From NCBI GenBank assembly GCA_016744485.1, contig JADGEG010000015.1, positions 1 through 17,447 of the forward strand: 17,447 bases of DNA. The letters run 5' to 3'. This document shows positions 6,732 to 14,517 of this stretch, piece after piece. Position numbers and translations under genes: made by a program. The notes beneath the pieces are model-generated. The model was not told where the DNA came from, searched no databases, and saw nothing but the letters and a program-made list of their open reading frames with translations. This DNA is from Arcobacter sp. GTDB lineage: Bacteria; Campylobacterota; Campylobacteria; Campylobacterales; Arcobacteraceae. Each line of letters begins with the position of its first letter. The stretch's first letter is position 1.

Positions 6732-6746
6732 AAGAGTTAAACTCTT
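6726..6746 (-). terminator. Probable terminator overlapping the secF stop codon
   Basis: On the minus strand AAGAGT, a 3-nt loop and ACTCTT form a 6-bp hairpin followed directly by further T residues. The secF TAA lies inside the hairpin. The stem is short, so the terminator is probably modest. Confidence 0.5.
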
Positions 6747-7708
6747 CCTTGTTCATACATAGATCGTAATTTATCTTTTTCTTTTTGTCTTTGTAATTTC
6801 TGTGCTTCTTTGGATCTAAATTCTAAGATAGAAAATTTTAATTGTACTAAAAATGATGCAGCGATAAAAATAGATGAATAAGTTCCAACTATAATTCCCA
6901 CAAGCATAGTAAATGCAAAACCGTGAATAATCTCTCCACCAAATAAGAATAAAGTAATAACAACAAAAAATGTAGTTAAAGATGTCAAAGTAGTTCTAGA
7001 TAATGTTTTTGAAACAGATTCATTAACCACTTCATTTAATTTTGATTTACTTGAAGTTTGAACACCTTCTCTAATTCTATCAAATACAATAATCGTATCA
7101 TTTAAGGAATAACCAAGTATTGTTAAAATAGCTGCTAAGATATCTAAGTTTACTTCTATATTAAATAAAGAAATCATTCCCATAGCAATAGTAATATCAT
7201 GCACTAAAGCAAATATAGAAGAAACTGCAAATCTCCACTCAAATCTAAAGCTTACATATGCAAGAATTATAAGTAAAGAAAGACCTAAAGCCATCAGACC
7301 TTTTTCTTTAAGTTCTCCTCCAACTTTTGGACCTACCATATCAACTCGTCTAATTTCAAACTTCCCACTAGATTTTAGAATAGAGGCTATTTGATCACCT
7401 ATATCAGTTGATAAATTTGTTGAACTATTTGTAACCCTTATTACTATTTCTTTAGAAGAACCAAATTTAGTAATAGTTGAATTTGAATAATCTTTACTTT
7501 TTTTTAGTAATTGTCTAATTTCTTTTATAGGTGCATCTTTTGCATATTGTACTTGTACGATAGTTCCACCAGCAAAATCAATTCCTAAGTTAATACCTTT
7601 TGTTAAAAGTAAAACTATTGATACTATGACTAAAACAGATGACAGACCTAAAAAAGGCAATCTTCTACCCATAAAATTATATATTTTTTCTGATTTAAAA
7701 ATTTCCAT
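6737..7708 (-). CDS. secF: Protein translocase subunit SecF
   Basis: SecF is an inner-membrane RND-like partner of SecD. Together they use the proton (or sodium) motive force to pull exported proteins through SecYEG. The 323-aa sequence has a first membrane helix (about 18-37), the conserved LGIDFAGGT (41-49), a periplasmic P4 domain (about 50-135), five further helices from about residue 138, and the transmembrane signature LGYSLNDTIIVFDRIRE (198-214), whose Asp204 is the conserved charged residue. The tail is basic and cytoplasmic (ends KEKDKLRSMYEQGRV). The ATG overlaps the secD stop by 1 nt (TAATG), and no strong ribosome site is visible, so translation is probably coupled to secD. Size is normal for the family. 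Confidence 0.96.
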   Translation of the reverse strand: MEIFKSEKIYNFMGRRLPFLGLSSVLVIVSIVLLLTKGINLGIDFAGGTIVQVQYAKDAPIKEIRQLLKKSKDYSNSTITKFGSSKEIVIRVTNSSTNLSTDIGDQIASILKSSGKFEIRRVDMVGPKVGGELKEKGLMALGLSLLIILAYVSFRFEWRFAVSSIFALVHDITIAMGMISLFNIEVNLDILAAILTILGYSLNDTIIVFDRIREGVQTSSKSKLNEVVNESVSKTLSRTTLTSLTTFFVVITLFLFGGEIIHGFAFTMLVGIIVGTYSSIFIAASFLVQLKFSILEFRSKEAQKLQRQKEKDKLRSMYEQGRV

Positions 7709-9273
7709 TATTTAATCCCAAACCATTTTTTTTGATTTTTATCTTTTTGAATTTTAGATAATAATGCTTCATAAATCCCATGTGTTCCTAAAATAGCTGT
7801 AAGCATGGAAGCTAAGATACCAATAGATATAGTAATAGCAAATCCTTTAATAGGTCCAGTTCCATAAGCATACAATATAACTGCAACTAATAAAGTAGTT
7901 ATATTCGCATCTAAAATAGCTCTCATAGCATTTGAATATCCATTTTCTATAGCTTTTGGTATGGACATGCCTTTTTTTAATAATTCTCTAATCCTTTCAG
8001 AAATAATAACATTCGCATCTACTGCCATACCAATAGTTAATACAATTCCAGCCATTCCAGGAAGGGTTAATGTAGCTCCAAACATAGCCATAACAGAAAT
8101 TATAATAAAAATATTTGTAATAAGTGCAATATTAGCAATAATTCCAGCATAAGAATAATATAAAATCATAAAAATAAAAACTAAAATAAAACCAGTAATA
8201 AGTGCAATAAGCGAAGCTTTTATAGAATCAGCTCCCAAAGATGGACCAACTGATCTTTTTTCAAGTAGTTCAACAGGTGCCATTAAAGCACCTGATCTTA
8301 AAGCAATAGCTACATTTCCAGCCTCACTTAAAGTAAAACCACCAGATATTTGTCCTGAACCACCACCTATTCTCTCTCTAATATTTGGTGCTGAATAAAC
8401 TTTTCCATCAAGTACCACAGCTAAACGATTTCCAATATTTTTAGATGTAAAATCTCCAAATATCTTAGCACCACTTGAATTTAAAGTGAAGTTTATTATT
8501 ACTTGATTAGCTTGGTCAAATGCAACTTGTGCATCTATTACTTGGCTTCCATTTAATATGGGAATTTCTTTTACTAAAAATTTTGTATTTGGATCTCTTG
8601 TATCTTCTAAAATAATATCTCCATATTCTAAGGCTCTAGCATCACTCATAGTATATACTTGATCAGCTCTAGCTTCATCTACTGCCATAAGTTCTAATAC
8701 GGCTGGTTTTGATATTAATTCACGTGCTTCTTTTTCTTCTTTTTGAGTTTTAATTCCAGGAAGTTGTACAACTATATCTGTTTTACCTTGTTGAATAACA
8801 GTAGGTTCTGCTAAACCAAATTGATCAAGTCTATTTCTTATAGTTTCAACTGCTTGTGATACTGACAAGTCTTTTGTTTTTTGAGTATCTTCTTCATCTA
8901 ATCCTATCTTATATTTTAACCCATTTTTAAGAATTTCTAAGCCATTAATTGCCTCTAACATAGTATCAACTTTATTTAGTTCATCTTTATCTAATAAAGT
9001 AAATGTAACAAATAATTTATTGATACTTAAATTATCAATTAGTATATCTTCATCATCTGCAAAATATTTAATAGTCGTAGCAATAGATTTAATCTTAGAT
9101 GTAATAGCTTCTTCTGTTTGCACACCTAAAAGCATATGTAAACCACCTTGTAAATCAAGCCCTAAAGATATTTTTTTACCAGTACTTGTCTGTAAAAAAG
9201 AAGGTACAGAAAAAACAATACCAAATATAATACTTAATGCAAAAATAATTAGTCTATAGTTAAAGATTTTCAA
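7708..9273 (-). CDS. secD: Protein translocase subunit SecD
   Basis: SecD is the larger RND-like subunit of the SecDF complex. I choose TTG at 9273 as start. It has AAGGA 8 nt upstream and gives a normal N-terminus (MKIFNYRLIIFALSI) that leads straight into the first membrane helix. A longer frame from another TTG at 9324 has no ribosome site and would overlap yajC. In the 521-aa product one sees GLDLQGG (38-44), the periplasmic P1 region with VETIRNRLDQFGLAEP (142-157) and IVVQLPGI (167-174), a P1-head region to about 340, then five helices with the signature IGMAVDANVIISERIREL (414-431) carrying the conserved Asp. It follows yajC after 28 nt and overlaps secF by 1 nt, forming the classic yajC-secD-secF operon. 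Confidence 0.95.
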   Translation of the reverse strand: MKIFNYRLIIFALSIIFGIVFSVPSFLQTSTGKKISLGLDLQGGLHMLLGVQTEEAITSKIKSIATTIKYFADDEDILIDNLSINKLFVTFTLLDKDELNKVDTMLEAINGLEILKNGLKYKIGLDEEDTQKTKDLSVSQAVETIRNRLDQFGLAEPTVIQQGKTDIVVQLPGIKTQKEEKEARELISKPAVLELMAVDEARADQVYTMSDARALEYGDIILEDTRDPNTKFLVKEIPILNGSQVIDAQVAFDQANQVIINFTLNSSGAKIFGDFTSKNIGNRLAVVLDGKVYSAPNIRERIGGGSGQISGGFTLSEAGNVAIALRSGALMAPVELLEKRSVGPSLGADSIKASLIALITGFILVFIFMILYYSYAGIIANIALITNIFIIISVMAMFGATLTLPGMAGIVLTIGMAVDANVIISERIRELLKKGMSIPKAIENGYSNAMRAILDANITTLLVAVILYAYGTGPIKGFAITISIGILASMLTAILGTHGIYEALLSKIQKDKNQKKWFGIK

Positions 9274-9281
9274 TCTTTCAT

Positions 9282-9286
9282 TCCTT
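9282..9286 (-). promoter_or_regulatory. Ribosome binding site fixing the secD TTG start
   Basis: Minus-strand AAGGA lies 8 nt before the TTG at 9273. No in-frame ATG is available nearby, and the ATG that follows this site at once is out of frame. This supports a non-ATG start for secD. Confidence 0.7.
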
Positions 9287-9301
9287 AGCAAAAAATATAA
9301 A

Positions 9302-9574
9302 TTAATTTGAAAGTTTTGATACAAATAATTTAGAAAGTTTCATCTCACTATTATCATGATTTTTAACTAATAAATATTCTTCTTCAACTTTTACAATTTG
9401 AACCATTAAGCCACCATTTGTTACAATATTATCACCTTTTTTTAAGTCTGCTATCATTGTTTTATGATTTTTTGCTTGTTTTTGCTGCGGTCTTATTATT
9501 AAAAAATAAAAAATAGCAAATAATGCAACCAAGGGTAATAATGAACTTATTAAATCTGCACTTTGACCTTCCAT
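9302..9574 (-). CDS. yajC: YajC, accessory subunit of the Sec translocon
   Basis: This is a small (90 aa) inner-membrane protein that binds SecDF and YidC in the holotranslocon. There is one membrane helix at about 8-27 (ISSLLPLVALFAIFYFLIIR), followed by the family hallmark RPQQKQAKNH (27-36), then LKKGDNIVTNGGL (44-56) and a small beta-rich cytoplasmic tail. The ATG at 9574 has AAGGA about 6 nt upstream. It is the first gene of the yajC-secD-secF operon. Its 5' end is head to head with lnt: the two ATGs lie in the palindrome CCATGG if lnt starts at 9573, so the yajC promoter must lie inside the lnt reading frame. Confidence 0.95.
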   Translation of the reverse strand: MEGQSADLISSLLPLVALFAIFYFLIIRPQQKQAKNHKTMIADLKKGDNIVTNGGLMVQIVKVEEEYLLVKNHDNSEMKLSKLFVSKLSN

Positions 9575-10835
9575 GGAATATCCTTTTAAAAAATGTTTTT
9601 CTATGTCTTTAAGAAAACGCGACTATTCTAACAAATTTTACATTATAAAAGGCTTGACTCTTGCATTTTGTATGAGTGCTTTTATATATCTAGATTATTT
9701 TAATATCGAATATAAATTATTAAATTCAATACTTGGAATATTTTCAATTTTTTTTTTACTAAGTTTTAAAAAACAATCTTTATTTTATGCAGGTTTTTTC
9801 GTAGGTTTATCGTGGTTTTATTGGGTTAGTTTTAGTCTTGTTTATTATGAATTAGCCTATTTAATACCTTTACTTATACTATTGTTTGGCCTTGCTTATG
9901 GTCTAATATTTTATCTTATTGCAGTATTTAATAATATATTTTTAAAAGCATTAATAATTTTTTTATTATCATATTTTCATCCCTTAGGTTTTAATTGGTT
10001 TATTCCTGAACTAATATTTGTCGATAGTTATTTTTCAAGTTCTAAATTATCTTTTGGAATTATCTTACTTACTTGTTTATTAGCTATAAAATACAAAAAA
10101 ACAAATCCATATATTTTTTTTATTTTATATTTTTCTTTAAATACAAGTTCTAATATAAAAACACAAGATATTAACATAAAAATAACTATGCCAGAATTTG
10201 AGATAAAACAAAATGAAAAATGGTTAAAAACAAATAGAAAAGAATTAATTAATAAAAATATTGAGTTAATTAATAAAGCAATTAAAAATAAATTTGGAGT
10301 AATTATTTTGCCTGAAACTACATTTCCAGTATTGTTAAATAAGAATATTAAACTTATGAATGAATTATTAGAAAAATCAAATAAAATAGACATCATTGCA
10401 GGTGCCTTGTATTATGAAAATGAGCAGTATTATAATGTAACATTTCACTTTTCTAAAAATAGCTATACAGTTGCAAAAAAACATATTTTAGTTCCTTTTG
10501 GGGAAGAAATACCACTACCTAATTTTTTAACAAAGATTATTAATAATATATTTTATAAAGGTGCAAAAGATTATGCAAAAGCTAATAAACCAACAAATTT
10601 AAATATAAAAGGGATTAATTTTAGAAATGCTATATGTTATGAAGCAAGTAGTGATGGTATATATAAAAACTTAAAAGGTATAAAATATATGATTGCTACA
10701 TCAAACAATGCTTGGTTTACACCATCTATTGAGCCTGTTTTACAAAAAATATTGTTAAAATATTATTCTAAAAAATATAATATTACAATTTATCACTCTA
10801 TAAATGGAAGTGCTAATTATATTATAAAACCATAA
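9573..10835 (+). CDS. lnt: Apolipoprotein N-acyltransferase
   Basis: Lnt adds the third acyl chain to the N-terminal cysteine of lipoproteins at the inner membrane. The 420-aa sequence has a hydrophobic N-terminal half with about six to seven helices (about 26-190) and a C-terminal nitrilase-like domain. The catalytic triad is visible as Glu248 (ILPETTFP), Lys303 (AKKHILVPFGEE) and Cys355 (NAICYEAS), with SNNAWF (377-382) as in family members. The protein is short compared with enterobacterial Lnt (about 510 aa) but close to other Campylobacterota forms. The start is uncertain: ATG 9573 overlaps the yajC start and lacks a ribosome site, and ATG 9603 is also unsupported but would still precede the first helix. 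A terminator hairpin follows. It is divergent from yajC. Confidence 0.9.
   Translation: MEYPFKKCFSMSLRKRDYSNKFYIIKGLTLAFCMSAFIYLDYFNIEYKLLNSILGIFSIFFLLSFKKQSLFYAGFFVGLSWFYWVSFSLVYYELAYLIPLLILLFGLAYGLIFYLIAVFNNIFLKALIIFLLSYFHPLGFNWFIPELIFVDSYFSSSKLSFGIILLTCLLAIKYKKTNPYIFFILYFSLNTSSNIKTQDINIKITMPEFEIKQNEKWLKTNRKELINKNIELINKAIKNKFGVIILPETTFPVLLNKNIKLMNELLEKSNKIDIIAGALYYENEQYYNVTFHFSKNSYTVAKKHILVPFGEEIPLPNFLTKIINNIFYKGAKDYAKANKPTNLNIKGINFRNAICYEASSDGIYKNLKGIKYMIATSNNAWFTPSIEPVLQKILLKYYSKKYNITIYHSINGSANYIIKP
9625..9647 (-). promoter_or_regulatory. Candidate promoter of yajC-secD-secF within the lnt 5' region
   Basis: Two minus-strand -10 candidates are TATAAT (9642-9647) and TAGAAT (9625-9630), the second after a T-rich stretch. 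Either gives a leader of roughly 45-60 nt for yajC. The choice between them cannot be made by eye. Confidence 0.4.
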
Positions 10836-10841
10836 CTTAAG

Positions 10842-10870
10842 GTGTTTTATTTTTTTAAAATACTATTTTT
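10842..10870 (+). terminator. Probable terminator after lnt
   Basis: GTGTTTTA (10842-10849) pairs with TAAAATAC (10856-10863) through 8 pairs including one G-U, around a loop of six T, followed by TATTTTT. It begins 6 nt after the lnt stop. The stem is AT-rich, so strength is uncertain. Confidence 0.5.
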
Positions 10871-10915
10871 ATAAAAATACAAACATTAAAAAGCATTTCA
10901 TAAATATTTTTTTAG

Positions 10916-10921
10916 TACAAT
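10916..10921 (+). promoter_or_regulatory. Candidate purH promoter -10
   Basis: TACAAT follows TTTTTTTAG, the T-run plus -10 pattern also seen before tolC (15601) and the FIST kinase (12614). It ends 45 nt before the purH ATG. Confidence 0.45.
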
Positions 10922-10966
10922 TGCTTGGCTTTTAATAAGTCATTTAAAACTAAGGAAAAGATATAC

Positions 10967-12499
10967 ATGAGAGCATTAATTAGTGTTAGTAATAAAAGTG
11001 GTATTGAAAATTTTGCAAACGAGCTAGTATCTTTAGGATACGAAATTATTTCAACTGGTGGAACTTACAATAAGTTAAAAGATGCAGGTATTGCTGTAAT
11101 TGAAGCAAATGAAATTACAAAGTTTCCTGAGTGTTTTGAAGGCAGAGTAAAAACTTTAAATCCATATATTCATGGTGGAATTTTACATAAAAGAGATAAA
11201 CAATCTCATTTAGATCAAGCAAAAGAGTTAGGTGTTGAAGGTATAGATTTAGTATGTGTAAATTTATATCCATTTAAAGATACTATTCATAAAACAAATG
11301 ATTTTGAAGAAATTATCGAAAACATTGATATAGGTGGTCCAGCTATGCTTAGGTCTGCTGCTAAAAACTTTGATAGTGTAATTGTACTTACGGATACAAT
11401 TGATTATGATTTAGTTTTAAATAACCTTAAAAATAATACAAATACACTTGAATTTAGAAGAAATATGATGATAAAAGCATATGAACATACAGCATCTTAT
11501 GATTGTATGATTTCAAATTATATGAATAAAAGATTTAATAATGGAATGGGTGCTAAACAATTCATCGTAGGACAAAAAGTATTTGATACAAGATATGGAG
11601 AAAACCCTCATCAAAAAGGCTCTTTATATGAATTTGACAAGCACTATACAAATAAATTTATAAGCTTAAAAGGTGAAGCCTCTTTTAATAATATGGGAGA
11701 TATTAGTGGAGCTTCTAAAATTGCAGCTGCCTTTGGTGATGATAATGCAGTTTGTATTGTAAAACATGGAAACCCATGTGGTTTTGCTATTAAAGATACT
11801 TTATTAGAGTCTTATATAGAAGCTTTAAAATGCGATCCAATTTCTGCTTTTGGTGGAGTTGTTGCAGTTAATGGTACGATAGATTTAGATCTTGCTATTA
11901 AAATGAATGAAATCTTTTTGGAAGTTGTATTTGCTGCTGATTTTACACAAGATGCTTTAGAAGAATTGCATAAGAAAAAAAGAATTAAACTATTTAAGCA
12001 AGGAAGAGCAAAACTAGAACTAAGTAATGATGAGTTTAGCTTTAAGATGATTGATGGTGGAATGACATATCAAGAAGCTGATATAATTGAAAAAAATGAA
12101 GTAAAAAACTCACAACTAAAATCAAAAAGAGTAGCAAGTTCTAGTGAACAAAAAGATATGGAAATCGCATATAAACTAGCCGCATTTACAAAATCAAATT
12201 GTGTAGTTTATGTAAAAAATTCAGTTATGGTAGCTGTTGGCATGGGTATGACCTCTAGAGTTGATGCTGCAAAGGCAGCTTTAAGAAAAGCAGAAGACTT
12301 AGGTATTAATGTAAGTGGTTCAGTATTAGCATCTGAAGCATTTTTCCCATTTAGAGATAGTATTGACGCAGCCAATGAAGCAGGTATTAAATGTGTAATA
12401 GAACCAGGTGGAAGTATTAGAGATGATGAAATTATAAAAGCAGCCAATGAATTTAATATGTCTTTATATTTTTCGAGGAAACGTCACTTTTTACATTAA
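10967..12499 (+). CDS. purH: Bifunctional AICAR transformylase / IMP cyclohydrolase
   Basis: PurH catalyses the last two steps of purine synthesis in the cytoplasm: formylation of AICAR by 10-formyl-THF, then ring closure to IMP. The IMP cyclohydrolase (MGS-like) domain spans about 1-190 with STGGTYNKL (29-37), ECFEGRVKTLNPYIHGG (55-71), NLYPF (99-103) and IGGPAMLRSAAKN (122-134). The transformylase domain follows with RYGENPHQKGSLY (209-221), the catalytic KHGNPCG (266-272), DPISAFGG (290-297) and IEPGGSIRDDE (478-488). I start at ATG 10967, with AAGGA 10 nt upstream. An upstream TTG at 10925 in the same frame adds 14 unconserved residues. At 510 aa it has family length. The C-terminus FSRKRHFLH departs from the usual FTGxRHFRH, with Gly replaced by Arg. 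Confidence 0.96.
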   Translation: MRALISVSNKSGIENFANELVSLGYEIISTGGTYNKLKDAGIAVIEANEITKFPECFEGRVKTLNPYIHGGILHKRDKQSHLDQAKELGVEGIDLVCVNLYPFKDTIHKTNDFEEIIENIDIGGPAMLRSAAKNFDSVIVLTDTIDYDLVLNNLKNNTNTLEFRRNMMIKAYEHTASYDCMISNYMNKRFNNGMGAKQFIVGQKVFDTRYGENPHQKGSLYEFDKHYTNKFISLKGEASFNNMGDISGASKIAAAFGDDNAVCIVKHGNPCGFAIKDTLLESYIEALKCDPISAFGGVVAVNGTIDLDLAIKMNEIFLEVVFAADFTQDALEELHKKKRIKLFKQGRAKLELSNDEFSFKMIDGGMTYQEADIIEKNEVKNSQLKSKRVASSSEQKDMEIAYKLAAFTKSNCVVYVKNSVMVAVGMGMTSRVDAAKAALRKAEDLGINVSGSVLASEAFFPFRDSIDAANEAGIKCVIEPGGSIRDDEIIKAANEFNMSLYFSRKRHFLH

Positions 12500-12613
12500 A
12501 AATAAAACTAATGAATCTTAATGTATCTTTAAAATTTTTAAATGAAAGATATTCTATACCTAAAGTATAAATATTTAATAAAAATAAAAAATATATAAAC
12601 TAATTTTTTATGA

Positions 12614-12619
12614 TACAAT
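12614..12619 (+). promoter_or_regulatory. Candidate -10 for the FIST kinase operon
   Basis: TACAAT follows a T run and TATGA, much like the purH promoter. Transcription would begin near 12626, at the second ATG of the kinase frame. If so, the mRNA has no leader. Confidence 0.35.
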
Positions 12620-12624
12620 TTCTT

Positions 12625-14517
12625 ATGAAAACATATACCTATACATTTAATAATAATAATTTCAAAAAAGAAATTGAATATCATTTATTTGAAAATGAAA
12701 AAAATATTCTTGTTCAGATTTTTTGTGGACATCCTCAAAGTACTTTGCAATTTATTTCAAATGAAATACAAAAACAACTTCCCGAAGCTTTTTGTATAGG
12801 AACTACAACTGATGGCGAAATTAATAATGAAAAAGTTTCAACTCTTAAAACAATAATAGCAATTTCTACTTTCCAATTTACATTTTTAAAATCATATTTA
12901 ATAGAAAAAGAAGACCCATTTGAAAGTGGTTATGAAGTTGCTAAAAATATAATAACTTCTAATACAAAACTAATTATTACATTTACAGATGGTACATCTA
13001 CAAATGCTGAAGAGTATCTAAAAGGTATAGAAAAATATAATAATAAAGTTATGGTTTGTGGAGGAATGGCAGGGGATAATGGTATTTTTAAACAAACATA
13101 TATATCTTTAAGTAATAGAATTATTTTTAAAGGTGCTGTTGCTATATCTTTAAATTCTGATGTTTTAGAAGTAAAAAATGCTCATAAATTTGATTGGCTT
13201 CCTATTGGTTTAGAGCATACTATTGATGAAGTTATAGGAAATAGAATATATAAAATTTCAGGTATGAGTGCACAAAAATTTTATGAAAAATATCTTGGTA
13301 AATCTTTTGTACAAGCAGAATATCCTTTAATAGTTAAAAAAAATAATATTTATGTAGCAAGAGCAGTACTAACTAAATATGATGATGGTTCATTGAGCTG
13401 TGGAGGTAATTTATATAAAGGAGATATAGTTAGACTTGGTTTTGCAAATGCACAAATGCTTATGGAAAATCCGATTAAATATATTGAAAATATAAATAAC
13501 TTAAATACTGAAACATTTTTTATTTATTCTTGTATGGCTAGACGTCGCTATATGCAAAATCTAATAAAAGTAGAAATCGAACCATTTGCTAATATAGCTA
13601 CAAGTGTTGGTTTTTTTACTTATGCTGAATTTTATCATAATATTGATCACAATGAGTTATTAAATCAGACTTTAACATTTGTTAGTTTAAGCGAGAATCC
13701 TAATAAAAATACTAAAAATATAGAAACTATAAATAAACAAGTAGGATACAATAAAACTTCTTATATTAAAACCGTACAGTCTTTAACCCATCTTATACAA
13801 AGAAGTGTAATTGATTATCAAGAACAATCAAAAAAACTAGAAAAAGAAAAAAATTATTCAAATAATCTTTTAAAATCTCAAAAAGAATTTTTAAGATATG
13901 CAGTACATGAAACAAATACACCTTTATCTGTGATTATGAGTAATATTGAACTGTATGAAATGGAAAATGGAAAAAGTAAATATTTATCTAATATTGAAGT
14001 TGCATTAAAAAACATATTTTCTATTTATGATGATTTGTCTTATTTGGTTAAAAAAGATCAAATTTCATATCCAAAATTAAAAATTGATTTAGTTGATTTT
14101 TTACGAAGTAGAATTGAATTTTTTACTCAAGTTGCAAATAAATTTAATACTAAGTTAATCTTTGAACATAAAAACAATGAACTCTTTATTCATTTTAATA
14201 GTTCCAAATTACAAAGAATAATAGATAATAATCTAACAAATGCTATTAAGTATACTTTAGAAAATCAAGATATATTAATACGATTAAAAAAAGAAAATAA
14301 TACTTTAAAATTAATTATTTTTAGTCATTCTAAACAAATAGAATATCCAGAAAGAATATTTGAAGAATATTACAGAGAAGCTAAAGCTAAAGATGGATTT
14401 GGACTAGGACTAAATCTTGTAAAAAGAATTTGTGATGAAGAAAATGTTGAAATTATTTTAGAAACAAATAAAAACATAACTTCATTTACTTATATATTTA
14501 AGGAGTATTTAAAGTGA
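12625..14517 (+). CDS. Cytoplasmic FIST-domain sensor histidine kinase
   Basis: The 630-aa protein has FIST_N (about 20-210; GTTTDGEI near 59-66, TFTDGTSTNAEEYL, then VCGGMAGDNG at 144-153) and FIST_C (about 215-360; EYPLIV, VRLGFAN, YSCMARRRYM at 301-310), a presumed small-ligand sensory module. A coiled linker (about 390-422) leads to the dimerisation/phosphoacceptor helix with FLRYAVHETNTPLSVI, phospho-acceptor His428, and a HATPase domain with N-box NNLTNAIKYT (535-544) and G2 box DGFGLGLNLV (590-599). The usual DxGxG G1 box is replaced by FSHSKQ (566-571), so nucleotide binding or hydrolysis may be unusual. There is no signal peptide or membrane helix. ATG 12625 is chosen over 12610, and neither has a ribosome site. 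The stop overlaps the response-regulator GTG by 4 nt. The ligand is unknown. Confidence 0.85.
   Translation: MKTYTYTFNNNNFKKEIEYHLFENEKNILVQIFCGHPQSTLQFISNEIQKQLPEAFCIGTTTDGEINNEKVSTLKTIIAISTFQFTFLKSYLIEKEDPFESGYEVAKNIITSNTKLIITFTDGTSTNAEEYLKGIEKYNNKVMVCGGMAGDNGIFKQTYISLSNRIIFKGAVAISLNSDVLEVKNAHKFDWLPIGLEHTIDEVIGNRIYKISGMSAQKFYEKYLGKSFVQAEYPLIVKKNNIYVARAVLTKYDDGSLSCGGNLYKGDIVRLGFANAQMLMENPIKYIENINNLNTETFFIYSCMARRRYMQNLIKVEIEPFANIATSVGFFTYAEFYHNIDHNELLNQTLTFVSLSENPNKNTKNIETINKQVGYNKTSYIKTVQSLTHLIQRSVIDYQEQSKKLEKEKNYSNNLLKSQKEFLRYAVHETNTPLSVIMSNIELYEMENGKSKYLSNIEVALKNIFSIYDDLSYLVKKDQISYPKLKIDLVDFLRSRIEFFTQVANKFNTKLIFEHKNNELFIHFNSSKLQRIIDNNLTNAIKYTLENQDILIRLKKENNTLKLIIFSHSKQIEYPERIFEEYYREAKAKDGFGLGLNLVKRICDEENVEIILETNKNITSFTYIFKEYLK

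Noticed and set aside
7961..9259. Plus-strand ORFs at 7961-8152 and 9020-9259 opposite secD
   Set aside because: They are antisense to conserved SecD motifs, have no start signals and have no family resemblance.
10028..10396. Minus-strand ORF inside lnt
   Set aside because: It lies opposite the conserved nitrilase-domain region with the catalytic Glu and has no independent signals.
12208..12447. Minus-strand ORF opposite the purH 3' part
   Set aside because: PurH conservation explains the open frame.
12524..12551. TATCTTT/AAAGATA hairpin after purH as a terminator
   Set aside because: The loop is 14 nt and no T run follows, so it is only a weak stem-loop by composition.
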